The notes below the pieces were generated by a model. The model was not told the DNA's origin, did no database searches, and was given only the letters and a program-made list of their open reading frames with translations. This document shows, piece by piece, positions 6,522 to 14,813 of a DNA stretch of 16,006 bases; positions within the stretch are counted from its first letter, which is position 1, and the number at the start of each line of letters is the position of its first letter. Origin of the DNA: Extensimonas sp963708545 (GTDB lineage Bacteria; Pseudomonadota; Gammaproteobacteria; Burkholderiales; Burkholderiaceae_C); assembly GCA_963708545.1 (NCBI GenBank), contig CAVPUD010000131.1, forward strand, positions 1-16,006. The letters run 5' to 3'. The position numbers were made by a program, and so were the translations under genes.

Positions 6522-8385
6522 TCGAATCGTTGGATGCCGTGCTACGCGACGGCAGCACCACCATGCCCAAGCTACTGCGACATTGGGCGCAACAGACGCC
6601 CCATGCGCTCGCCTTCCGCGAGAAGGACTACGGCATCTGGAACCGTATGAGCTGGGAGCATTACTACCAGACGGCGCGCCGCTTTGCGTTGGGGCTCAAG
6701 GCGCTGGGGTTCCAAAAAGGCGATCGACTCGCGATCGCAAGCGAAGACACACCCGAATGGATGTTTTCTGACCTGGCAACGCAGGCCATAGGCGGCATCG
6801 TCGTCGGGATCTATCCGACGAACCCGTGGCCTGAATTGCATTACATCGTGCACCACTCCAACAGCCGCTTCATCGTCTGTGGCGATCAGGAGCAGGTGGA
6901 CAAGGTGCTCGACGCACTTGCGCAACATCCCGCCGGCCTGCCCGAATTGGTGAAGATCATCTGCGTGGACATGAAGGGCATGCGCTCTTACAAGCACGAG
7001 CAGTTGATGTCGTTTGAAGACGTGCTCGAGCTAGGGGATCAATACGCAGCAGAGTCGGATGAGCATGCCACGTTTTTTGAACGCGCCATCGAGGAAACCC
7101 AGCCCGACGATGTCTGCATGCTGGTCTATACCTCGGGCACCACCGGGCCGCCAAAGGAGCGATGCTGGCGCACCGCAACTTGATCATCACGGTGGACAAG
7201 CTCCGCACGCATTTCAAACTTGACCGGCATAACTACGAGGTCGTCTGCTATTTGCCGTTGTGCCACGTGGCCGAGCGCGCCATTTCCACCGTGCTGCATC
7301 TGGAGACGGGCGGGGTGGTGAATTACGCCGAATCCATAGACACCGTGTCGGTCAACTTGCGCGAAATTGCACCCAAGGTCTTTTTGGGTGTGCCACGCAT
7401 TTGGGAAAAGCTGCAGCAAGGCATTTTGATCCGCATGCAGGATGCCACGCGTTTTCAGCGCTGGGCTTTCGAGCGTTGCCTGGAGGCAGGACGTCGGCTG
7501 TATGAAAAGGTGGAATCGCAAAACTTCGAGCGGAGTATTTCCGATCGACTGCGGTTTTTCTTGCTTTGGCTGGTGATGTTCCGCAACCTGCAAAAATACA
7601 TAGGTCTCGACCGTATGCGATGCGGTTTTTGCGGCGGGGCCAGTGTCTCGCCCGAGGTGCTGAAGTTTTTCCGCATCCTGGGCGTGCCGGTCTATCAAGT
7701 TTATGGAATGACAGAATCGGGCGGCGTGGTCTTTTTCCAGCATGAAAAAGCAAGCAAACTTGGCGCCACGGGAACGCCCATCGAGGGCCTGAACTGGAAG
7801 ATTGCCGAGGATGGCGAGCTCGTCATCAAACATCCAGGGGTCTTCCGTGGCTATATCCACGATTCCGCGGCAACGGCAAAAACGGTGGTCGATGGCTGGC
7901 TGCATACGGGAGACATTGTCGAGCTGGCAGATAACGGCGAGCTGATGGTGGTCGATCGGAAAAAGGCGATCATCATCACGAGCGGCGGGAAAAACATTGC
8001 TCCATCTGAAATAGAAAATGCCCTGAAAGACAGTCTCTATATCCGTGAGGCTATTATCTTGGGTGATGGCCGGCACTACTTGGCGGCCTTGATTCAGATC
8101 GATTACGACACGGTAGGGAAATGGGCACAAGAGCGTAAACTGGCGTACACCACTTACAAGAGCTTGGCGGCTCTGCCCGAAGTGCGTGAATTGGTAGAGC
8201 AGGAAGTGCGGCGCGTGAACAAATTGTTCGCCCGCGTCGAAAACATCAGAAAATTCCTGATTCTCGAAAAAGAGCTCGATCACGATGACGGCGAACTCAC
8301 GGCAACTCAAAAGGTACGACGCAATGTGATCGAAAAGACCTTCGCTAAAGAGATCGCACAAATTTACGGTACGGAGGGAAGCTGA
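6518..8385 (+). pseudogene. Long-chain-type acyl-CoA synthetase (AMP-forming), interrupted by a one-base frameshift
   Basis: Intact, this enzyme would activate a carboxylic acid to its CoA ester with ATP. Translation starts at GTG 6518 (AAGGAGG at 6507-6513), overlapping the livG stop. The first frame runs 213 good residues to the ATP-binding loop TSGTTGPPK, then leaves the family pattern and stops at 7183. The rest continues in another frame: GAMLAHRNLI, then YGMTES, GWLHTGDIVEL and DRKKAIIITSGGKNIAPSEIE, ending at 8385. One missing G in AAAGG(G)AGCG (7153-7161) accounts for the break; restored, the protein would be about 622 residues, normal for the FadD/FAA-like branch. The remaining sequence is undamaged, so the lesion is recent, an assembly error, or bypassed by frameshifting. 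Its stop overlaps the livH ATG by one base (TGATG). Family call is strong; substrate unknown. Confidence 0.88.
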
Positions 8386-9257
8386 TGGACTATTTTCTAC
8401 AGTTGGTCATATCCGGTCTCGCAGTCGGGATGATCTACAGTTTCATTGGCATGGGTTTTGCCATGATTTACCGCGCAACCGGCGTGGTGAACTTTGCACA
8501 GGGCGAAATGATGATGCTTGTCGCCTATATCGCTTTCACCCTGTCGGGCACCTTAAAAATGGGATTTTGGCCCATGCTGCTTTGTACGATCATTTTGGCC
8601 ATGCTGATAGGCCTGGTGCTCGAAGTGCTGTTGATCCGCCCCATGCTGGGGCAGCCGGTATTCTCCATCGTGATGGTTACGATTGGTTTGTCGGTGATCT
8701 TGCGTTCCGTCGTGGTATTGATTTGGGGGGCTGATCCCATGCCTATGGACGTGGGCTTGTCGACTGAAATCGTTCGCATAGGTCCTGCTGGCTTGTACCA
8801 GGCGCACCTTTATGGCATGGGATTGATGGGTGTGGTGCTGCTGGGATTGTGGGTGTTTTTCCGTTATTCGCGTGTCGGCATAGCGATGCGCGCCACGGCA
8901 AATGTGCAGACAGCGGCTTTGCTCATGGGGATCAACGTGAAGCGCATTTTTGCCTTGTCTTGGGCCTTGTCTGCGGGTTTGGCGGCGATTGCTGGCGTGC
9001 TGGTTGGTGTGATTTATGACATCAATCCAGGCATGTGGGGCACTGGTCTGCGCAGCTTCCCCGCAGTGATCTTGGGGGGGCTGGATTCGGTTTTTGGCGC
9101 AGCATTGGGCGGCGCTTTGATCGGAGTGGTCGAAAACTTGTCCGAAGGCTATATCGGTCGCGGCATGAAGGAGATCGCCGGGTTCTTGTTGATTCTTGTC
9201 GTGTTGATGGTCAGACCTTATGGCCTCTTCGGCAAACCTGATATCGAGCGTGTCTGA
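8385..9257 (+). CDS. livH: LivH-type ABC transporter permease
   Basis: An inner-membrane channel subunit of the importer. The 290-residue protein is almost entirely hydrophobic, with about eight membrane segments. Near the N-terminus it has the typical GVVNFAQGEMMML (33-45), and near the C-terminus FPAVILGGLDSVFGAALGG with the preceding SWALSAGLAAIAGVL, the ATPase-contacting region of this permease family. The ATG overlaps the ligase stop (TGATG) and GGAGGG (8373-8378) is a good ribosome site. Its stop in turn overlaps the livM ATG. Codon use is markedly more AT-rich than in the left half of the window. The symbol marks the family, not the substrate. Confidence 0.93.
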   Translation: MDYFLQLVISGLAVGMIYSFIGMGFAMIYRATGVVNFAQGEMMMLVAYIAFTLSGTLKMGFWPMLLCTIILAMLIGLVLEVLLIRPMLGQPVFSIVMVTIGLSVILRSVVVLIWGADPMPMDVGLSTEIVRIGPAGLYQAHLYGMGLMGVVLLGLWVFFRYSRVGIAMRATANVQTAALLMGINVKRIFALSWALSAGLAAIAGVLVGVIYDINPGMWGTGLRSFPAVILGGLDSVFGAALGGALIGVVENLSEGYIGRGMKEIAGFLLILVVLMVRPYGLFGKPDIERV

Positions 9258-10303
9258 TGCGAAGCGGAAATTTCAAACAAAGATATGGTCAGCTCATCGC
9301 GCTGACCGATTCAGTGCCGGTGGTGGTCTGGTCGTGCATCTTGGTGCTGGGTTTGGCATTGGCACCGCTGCTGCTTTCCAAATACTATCTGTCCGTCATT
9401 TTGCTTTTGCTCATTACGGCTGTGGGCGTATTGGGATTGAACCTGCTGACTGGAACGACTGGATTGATCTCTTTGGGGCACTCCGGTTTTTTGGCGGTAG
9501 GTGCATACACTGCGGGTATCGTCGCAAACAAGTTGGGCTGGACTTTGTTGCCGTCCATTTTTGCAGGAGGATTCAGTGCCGCGATTGCAGGAGTGATTGT
9601 GGGTATACCTTCCTTGCGGCTTAAGGGGCTTTATCTGGCGATCACGACCATGGCATTTGCCGTGATCATCAATCACCTGATTCTCAATGGCGGAAGTCTG
9701 ACTGGTGGCTCCGAAGGGCTGACGGTGCCGCAGCCAGAGCTTTTTGGGCAAGCCCTGAAGGCGGAGCGAGGGTATTATTATTTGGTGCTGGTATTTTTGG
9801 TGGCGTTTACCTTTATTTCGCTGAACATATTGCGCAGCCGTATCGGTAGGGCTTTTCTAGCGATTCGTGAGCATGACATCGCGGCGAAAGCAATGGGCAT
9901 CAATTTGGTGCGTTACAAGTTGATGGCATTCATGGTAAGTGCCTTCTATACGGGTATCGCAGGGGGGCTTCTCGCTTATTACATGCGCTACCTGAATGTC
10001 GATGGTTTCAGTTTGTTGCTGTCGATCGAGGCGCTGTCCATGCTGATTGTTGGTGGTTTGGGCTCTGTCGCAGGAGCCTTGATGGGGGCGACTTTCATCG
10101 TGTTGCTGAATGAGGGATTGGCATTTGGCTTCAGCATGCTTGGGGCCAACTTGGGTGGAGCGAACTTCAGTGCCGTGTATGAGGTCAAGGGCATCGTCTA
10201 TGGCTTGACGATCGTGCTCTTCTTGCGTTTCGAACCGGACGGATTAATAGGGCGATGGCGCGATATAAAACACTATTGGACGAACTGGCCTTTTAGATTT
10301 TGA
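9257..10303 (+). CDS. livM: LivM-type ABC transporter permease
   Basis: The second channel subunit, pairing with the LivH-type protein. In the 348-residue sequence the family block LGLNLLTGTTGLISLGHSGFL is at about 59-79, SLRLKGLYLAITTMAFA in the middle, and the loop IGRAFLAIREHDIAAKAMGIN, which contacts the ATPase, follows. SIEALSMLIVGGLGSVAGALMG lies near the C-terminus. A hydrophilic N-terminal stretch of about 20 residues precedes the first membrane segment. It starts by TGATG overlap with livH and has little ribosome site of its own, so translation is probably coupled. GC content is low here (45% in the sampled bases 9781-9840). Confidence 0.93.
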   Translation: MRSGNFKQRYGQLIALTDSVPVVVWSCILVLGLALAPLLLSKYYLSVILLLLITAVGVLGLNLLTGTTGLISLGHSGFLAVGAYTAGIVANKLGWTLLPSIFAGGFSAAIAGVIVGIPSLRLKGLYLAITTMAFAVIINHLILNGGSLTGGSEGLTVPQPELFGQALKAERGYYYLVLVFLVAFTFISLNILRSRIGRAFLAIREHDIAAKAMGINLVRYKLMAFMVSAFYTGIAGGLLAYYMRYLNVDGFSLLLSIEALSMLIVGGLGSVAGALMGATFIVLLNEGLAFGFSMLGANLGGANFSAVYEVKGIVYGLTIVLFLRFEPDGLIGRWRDIKHYWTNWPFRF

Positions 10304-10336
10304 CATGTTCTGCGGCGAGTGTTTGACAAAATGAAA

Positions 10337-10349
10337 GGGGGGGAGAGGA
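10337..10349 (+). promoter_or_regulatory. Ribosome binding region with a seven-G run before the first binding protein
   Basis: Seven consecutive G (10337-10343) merge into GGAGAGGA directly before ATG 10350. The gap after livM is 46 bases, the largest in the operon, and also contains TTTGACA twice (10299-10305 and 10322-10328). An eight-codon frame starting at ATG 10331 overlaps the start of the binding protein gene. Confidence 0.5.
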
Positions 10350-11552
10350 ATGCGTAAGACATATTATTCAATTATTCGGTCTGTATGGGCTTGTCTGGTG
10401 CTTTTTTTCTGTGCAAATGTATTTGCTGCAGATCCCGGGGTGACGAATGAAAAGATAATTTTGGGAGTGGTGATCCCCCTTACTGGCCCACCCAGCATCA
10501 TTGGTAAGGCAGTGGTCTCCACATTGAAGGTGTGGGAGGCAGACGTCAATGCAAATGGTGGCATTGCCGGACGTAAGATTGAGCTGCGTATCGAAGACGA
10601 CGGTTATGTGCCGCAACGGTCGGTGCAGGCTCTGAAAAAATTGATTGATGTCGATAAGATATTTGCTTTGGTTGGCGCATCGGGTTCTTCACAACTGGTG
10701 GCGATGTTGTCCACCATAGAAGAAAATAACATACCCACAGTCAACCACATTGCCATCAACAGCGCGCATTTCAATCCAGTGCGCAAAATGGTATTCAATA
10801 TTGGTGCAACCTACTGTCAGGATGTCTATGCGGGCTTGAAGTATTTGATCGTATCGCAAAAATTGCAAGGTTCCAAATTCGCATTGATTTTTCAAGAGGA
10901 TGATTATGGAACCGATGTCAAATGCGGTTATTTTCAGGCGCTCAAGGAACTTGGTCTGAAAAGTACGATGGAGGTAGGATACAAACGAGGTGCCAAGGAT
11001 TTTTCTGCTGAAATTTTGAGCGTGCAACGGGCGGGCGCCAATTTTATACTGACTGGCGGAATAATTTCCGAAACTGCGGGGATGCTCAAAGAAATCGCCA
11101 AAAATCAGATGAATGCGGTGCGTTTTGCAGTGTATCCTGCACATTTGCCGGCCATGTTGGCCCTGGCGGGCCCGGCGGCAGAAGGACTTTATCTGGCAGA
11201 TTTTGTTCCGCCAGTCACGGACACGCACACACCCGGGATCGGCAAGTTGATTGCATTGACGTATAAATATCAATCGGCCGAGGAGGTAAAGGCGATGAAT
11301 CGCTATTCTCTGACGGCCTATGTGGGGGCACGTTTTTTAGAAAATGCGCTGAGAGCGTGTGGGAAGAATTTGTCGCGCAGTTGTGTGATAGAAAAAATGG
11401 AACAGACAAAAAATTTCAGTAGCGATGGAATTATGGCTCCACTAAGTTATGCAGCGAACGTTCGTCAATCCGGAACACGTCCGATGCTGTTGAAGGCAAA
11501 TCCTGCAGCAGGAAAATTTGAGCGCATCTCTGATTTTCTCGCCGTTCAATGA
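10350..11552 (+). CDS. Periplasmic substrate-binding protein, Liv/Peripla_BP_6 type (copy 1)
   Basis: This protein should capture the substrate in the periplasm and hand it to the LivHM-type permease. It has 400 residues. The N-terminus is a Sec signal peptide: basic MRKTYYSIIR, a hydrophobic core, and probable cleavage after VFA (26/27). The mature part opens ADPGVTNEKIILG, then PLTGP (43-47), the standard first strand of Liv-type receptors. Four cysteines (156, 192, 337, 345) could form disulfides. It aligns without gaps with the next gene's product, at about 53% identity by hand count over residues 29-400, so the pair arose by tandem duplication. Its DNA is AT-rich (45% GC in the sampled bases 11041-11100). 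The ligand is not known; with an acyl-CoA synthetase in the operon a carboxylic acid is more likely than an amino acid. Confidence 0.9.
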   Translation: MRKTYYSIIRSVWACLVLFFCANVFAADPGVTNEKIILGVVIPLTGPPSIIGKAVVSTLKVWEADVNANGGIAGRKIELRIEDDGYVPQRSVQALKKLIDVDKIFALVGASGSSQLVAMLSTIEENNIPTVNHIAINSAHFNPVRKMVFNIGATYCQDVYAGLKYLIVSQKLQGSKFALIFQEDDYGTDVKCGYFQALKELGLKSTMEVGYKRGAKDFSAEILSVQRAGANFILTGGIISETAGMLKEIAKNQMNAVRFAVYPAHLPAMLALAGPAAEGLYLADFVPPVTDTHTPGIGKLIALTYKYQSAEEVKAMNRYSLTAYVGARFLENALRACGKNLSRSCVIEKMEQTKNFSSDGIMAPLSYAANVRQSGTRPMLLKANPAAGKFERISDFLAVQ

Positions 11553-11588
11553 TCCAATGCTTTTTAGAATTACCAAAGGAGAAATGTC

Positions 11589-12794
11589 GTGATTTCAAAA
11601 ATCCGCAAATATTTTTTCGCTCTTGCTGCAGGCGCTGCGACTGGTCTGACTGCGGCACCCGTGTGGGCTGATCCAGGGGTCACGGATAGCCAGATCATTT
11701 TGGGTTCAGACACCCCCGTCACCGGCCCTGCCAGTCTGCTGGGTAAGGCGCATTTGATGGGCATCAAGGTGTGGGAGGCGGATGTCAATGCTCGCGGTGG
11801 CATCAACGGCCGGAAGGTGGTGGTGCGTCATGATGACGATGGCTATGTACCGCAGCGCACTATCCAGGTCATCAAGAAATTGACGGAGGTTGATAATGTA
11901 TTTGCGCTCATCGGAACTTCTGGGTCTGCCATGTTGCAGGCAATGATGCCGATATTGAATGAGCAGAAAATACCTGCGGTAAATTCCATGGCGGTGGCTG
12001 CTGCGCATTTCAATCCACCGAACAAGACGGTGTTCATTGTGGGGCCTACTTACTGCCAGGAAGTGAGCGCCGCAATGGATTTCTTGGTAAAAAACAAGAA
12101 TTTGCAAAAAGGTAAGTTTGCGTTGGTATACCAGGATGATGAATATGGCGAGGATGTTCGCTGTGGATATCAAAAAGTAATCAAAAGCTTGGGGCTGGAG
12201 AATGTTGCGGAAATTTCTTTCAAGCGCGGCACCAAGGATTTTTCTGCGGAGATGCTCAATCTCAAGCGACTCGGCGCGACTTTTTTGATGTCTGGTGGTG
12301 TGGTATCCGAGCATGCGACCATGCTCAAAGAGGCGCAAAAAAATCAGATGAGTCTTACCTTCCTAGGAATTCATGCCGCCCATTTGCCGCAGGTGCAGGC
12401 GCTTGCCGGCGCAGCGGGTGACGGCTATTACGCAGCGGATTATGTGCCGCCGCTCACCGACACCAATGTGCCTGGCGTGGCCAAGTTCATGACTTTGGCG
12501 CAGAAATACCTGACGCCCGACGAGATGAAATCTCTCAATCGCTACACCTTCACCGCGTATATCGGCGCCTTGCTGATGGAGGATGCGATCCGGCGCTGCG
12601 GCAAGGCATTGACCCGCGCCTGCGTGGTAGAAAAGCTCGAGACGACCAAGAATTTCAGCACCGACGGGCTGATGTCGCCCATCAGTTTCACGCCCAATAC
12701 GCGCCACTCTCCGGGCGGTGTTCTTGTGGTGCGTTCGGACGCCAAGGCGGGCAAATTTGAGCGTGTTTCGGATTGGCTTCCCGTCAAAGACTGA
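11589..12794 (+). CDS. Periplasmic substrate-binding protein, Liv/Peripla_BP_6 type (copy 2)
   Basis: The second receptor for the same importer, 401 residues. The start is GTG 11589, supported by AAAGGAG (11575-11581) at 7-base spacing; the nearby ATG at 11584 is out of frame and stops at once. The signal peptide probably ends at PVWA (27/28), and the mature chain begins DPGVTDSQIILG. Cysteines 156, 192, 337 and 345 occupy the same positions as in copy 1, as do VWEADVN (61-67), DDGYVPQR (83-90), TYCQ (154-157), KRGTKDFSAE (212-221; GAKDF in copy 1) and KNFS (354-357). The two copies probably share the permease and differ in ligand range or affinity. GC content rises steeply within the gene: 37% at 12061-12120 and 67% at 12361-12420. 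Confidence 0.92.
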   Translation: MISKIRKYFFALAAGAATGLTAAPVWADPGVTDSQIILGSDTPVTGPASLLGKAHLMGIKVWEADVNARGGINGRKVVVRHDDDGYVPQRTIQVIKKLTEVDNVFALIGTSGSAMLQAMMPILNEQKIPAVNSMAVAAAHFNPPNKTVFIVGPTYCQEVSAAMDFLVKNKNLQKGKFALVYQDDEYGEDVRCGYQKVIKSLGLENVAEISFKRGTKDFSAEMLNLKRLGATFLMSGGVVSEHATMLKEAQKNQMSLTFLGIHAAHLPQVQALAGAAGDGYYAADYVPPLTDTNVPGVAKFMTLAQKYLTPDEMKSLNRYTFTAYIGALLMEDAIRRCGKALTRACVVEKLETTKNFSTDGLMSPISFTPNTRHSPGGVLVVRSDAKAGKFERVSDWLPVKD

Positions 12795-12810
12795 AATAGG
12801 ACGTATGCCA

Positions 12811-14286
12811 ATGGCAGATTTTCAACGGGTGCTCATTGCGAACCGGGGTGAGATCGCCTTGCGTGTCTTGCGCACACTCAAGGCCATGGGGTTGTCGACG
12901 GTCGTTGCGTACCACGCGGTTGACGCACAAAGCGCTGCGGTGCTGGAAGCGGACGAATGTGTGGAGTTGCAGGGCGCAACGCCCGTCGCGGCCTATCTCG
13001 ATATTTCGCAGATCGTTGCGGCCTGCATCAAAACCGGTGCACAGGCAGTGCATTCTGGCTATGGTTTTTTGTCAGAGAACGCCGCTTTTGCGCGTGCGCT
13101 GGAAGCGGCAGGCATCGTTTTCATCGGCCCGCGCCCGGAGACCATTGAGCTGATGGGAGACAAGGTGCGTGCGCGCAATTTTGTGGCGCAGCGCGGCTTC
13201 CCTGTGGCACCTAGCGCTATCGAAGACGATGACCCGGCGACCTTTGTCGAACGGGCGCGTGCGCTGGGCGCGCCGCTCCTGATCAAGCCGTCTGCTGGGG
13301 GCGGTGGCAAAGGGATGCGCATCGTGCGCGACCTGGCCTTGCTCGAGCGGGAGATCGATACCGCGCGGCGCGAGGGCGAGCGTTACTTTGGCGACGGGCG
13401 GCTCTTCGTCGAGCGCTATGTAGAGAATCCACGCCATATCGAAGTCCAGGTGCTCGGTGATGCGCATGCTCAGGTGCTGCACTTCTGGGAACGGGAATGT
13501 TCAGTGCAGCGGCGTTTTCAAAAAATCATCGAAGAAACGCCTTCGCCCGCGCTGTCGCCCGAGCAGCGCCGGGAGATTTGCGAGGCCGCCGCAGGCATTG
13601 CGCGCGCCGTGCAGTACCGCAATGCAGGTACGGTGGAATTTATCTATGGTGCCGACGGTGCGTTTTATTTCCTCGAAATGAACACGCGTCTGCAGGTCGA
13701 GCACCCCGTGACCGAGATGGTGACGGGGTTTGACTTGGTGCGCGAGCAAGTACGTGTGGCGCGTGGCGAGTCCTTGGGCTATGCGCAGTCCGACATTCCT
13801 CAGGCGGGGCACGCGATCGAGTGCCGTTTGTACGCAGAAGACCCGGACCATGATTTCCGCCCCTCTACAGGGGAGATTCTGGTGTGGCGCCCACCGACCG
13901 GTCCGGGGGTGCGCGTGGATGCGGGCGTACGGCAGGGCCAGTCGGTGGGCACCTCGTTCGATCCGATGATCGCCAAGATCATCTGCCACGGTCGCACGCG
14001 CGAAGAAGCCATAGAACGCTCGGTACAAGCCTTGCAGCAGTCTGTTTTGCTGGGTCTGACCACCAATGCGCGTTACCTCACGCGGGTGTTGCGCCATCCG
14101 GAATTCGTTGCTGGGCGCGCTGACACAGGCATGCTCGCGCGCTGCGCCGAGGATTTGCGCGAGTCCTTTTCCGAGGACGAGATCGACTTGCTGCTCGCGG
14201 CAGCTGTGGCGACCGACAAGGAACTCTTGCAGTCCGTGCACGCGGTCTCGCCCATGCACGCGGCCATGGGTGCCTGGAGGAATTGA
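12811..14286 (+). CDS. Biotin carboxylase subunit of an acyl-CoA carboxylase
   Basis: Uses ATP and bicarbonate to carboxylate biotin on the carrier protein encoded next. The 491-residue protein contains the biotin carboxylase domain: RVLIANRGEIA at the start, YGFLSEN (84-90), the ATP-grasp glycine loop GGGGKGM (163-169) with K159 before it, ERECSVQRR (227-235), and the catalytic EMNTRLQVEHPVTEM (289-303). It has a C-terminal domain but no biotinyl site of its own, unlike the fused alpha subunits of methylcrotonyl-, propionyl- or geranyl-CoA carboxylases. Two in-frame ATGs compete: 12805, and 12811, which has the better spacing from AGGA (12798-12801). It begins 16 bases after the second binding protein and ends just before the carrier gene. 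It is AccC-like, but its place in this operon argues for a catabolic acyl-CoA carboxylase. Confidence 0.93.
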   Translation: MADFQRVLIANRGEIALRVLRTLKAMGLSTVVAYHAVDAQSAAVLEADECVELQGATPVAAYLDISQIVAACIKTGAQAVHSGYGFLSENAAFARALEAAGIVFIGPRPETIELMGDKVRARNFVAQRGFPVAPSAIEDDDPATFVERARALGAPLLIKPSAGGGGKGMRIVRDLALLEREIDTARREGERYFGDGRLFVERYVENPRHIEVQVLGDAHAQVLHFWERECSVQRRFQKIIEETPSPALSPEQRREICEAAAGIARAVQYRNAGTVEFIYGADGAFYFLEMNTRLQVEHPVTEMVTGFDLVREQVRVARGESLGYAQSDIPQAGHAIECRLYAEDPDHDFRPSTGEILVWRPPTGPGVRVDAGVRQGQSVGTSFDPMIAKIICHGRTREEAIERSVQALQQSVLLGLTTNARYLTRVLRHPEFVAGRADTGMLARCAEDLRESFSEDEIDLLLAAAVATDKELLQSVHAVSPMHAAMGAWRN

Positions 14287-14288
14287 GT

Positions 14289-14813
14289 ATGCGCAGACGT
14301 TATCTGATCCAGGGTCAGCCCTACGATGTGGTCGTGACGCGAGGGGCAAATGGCGCCTTGTGCCTTCGCCGTGCAGAGCGCCAGTGCCAAGTGCGCGCAG
14401 AGACTATGGCCGATGGCCGCCTGGGCCTTACCGTGGATGGGCGTACGCAGCCCGTGTGGGTGGCTACGCGTGGAGACAGCCGTTTCGTGCACAGCCCCGC
14501 GACCGGCGCTGTCGAGGTGGAGACGGCGCATGTCACGGCGGCTTCTGGCGCTGGCAGTGGCGGGGCGGCGTCCAATGTCCTGCAGGCCCCCATGCCAGGC
14601 ACGGTGCTTGCCGTGCACGTGACCGAAGGGGACGTGGTGCAGGCTGGCCAGGCGCTGATGGTGATCGAGAGCATGAAGCTCGAGACCACGCTCATGGCCC
14701 CGCACGCAGCGAGGGTGCAAAAGGTGCATTACGCCGTGGGGAATACCTTTGCGCTCAAGTCCACCCTTGTGACCCTGCAAGACCTCGAAGAGCCCGCCGA
14801 TGAAACGCCTTGA
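14289..14813 (+). CDS. Biotin carboxyl carrier protein (stand-alone)
   Basis: Carries the carboxylated biotin from the carboxylase to the carboxyltransferase. In 174 residues, the last 75 or so are a biotinyl domain: QAPMPGTVLAVHV (99-111), GQALMVIESMKLETTLMAP (120-138), with biotin on K130. The first 80 residues (MRRRYLIQGQPYDV...) form a beta-rich region resembling the extra domain before the biotinyl domain in fused alpha subunits. An Ala/Gly/Ser linker (about 84-95) joins the two. GGAGG (14276-14280) supports ATG 14289. It is not AccB: AccB has a different N-terminus and sits with accC. Its last 14 bases overlap the carboxyltransferase gene, a sign of coupled translation and fixed stoichiometry. 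Confidence 0.9.
   Translation: MRRRYLIQGQPYDVVVTRGANGALCLRRAERQCQVRAETMADGRLGLTVDGRTQPVWVATRGDSRFVHSPATGAVEVETAHVTAASGAGSGGAASNVLQAPMPGTVLAVHVTEGDVVQAGQALMVIESMKLETTLMAPHAARVQKVHYAVGNTFALKSTLVTLQDLEEPADETP

Noticed and set aside
7126..8361. A 411-codon open frame on the - strand opposite the acyl-CoA synthetase
   Set aside because: The + strand encodes clear acyl-CoA synthetase motifs over the same bases. The antisense translation shows no domain pattern, and long antisense frames are expected in such sequence.
7162..8385. Separate gene beginning at ATG 7162 with AAAGGAG upstream
   Set aside because: Spacing to the ATG is only two bases, and the product would be an acyl-CoA synthetase lacking its ATP-binding loop. 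A frameshifted single gene explains the data better.
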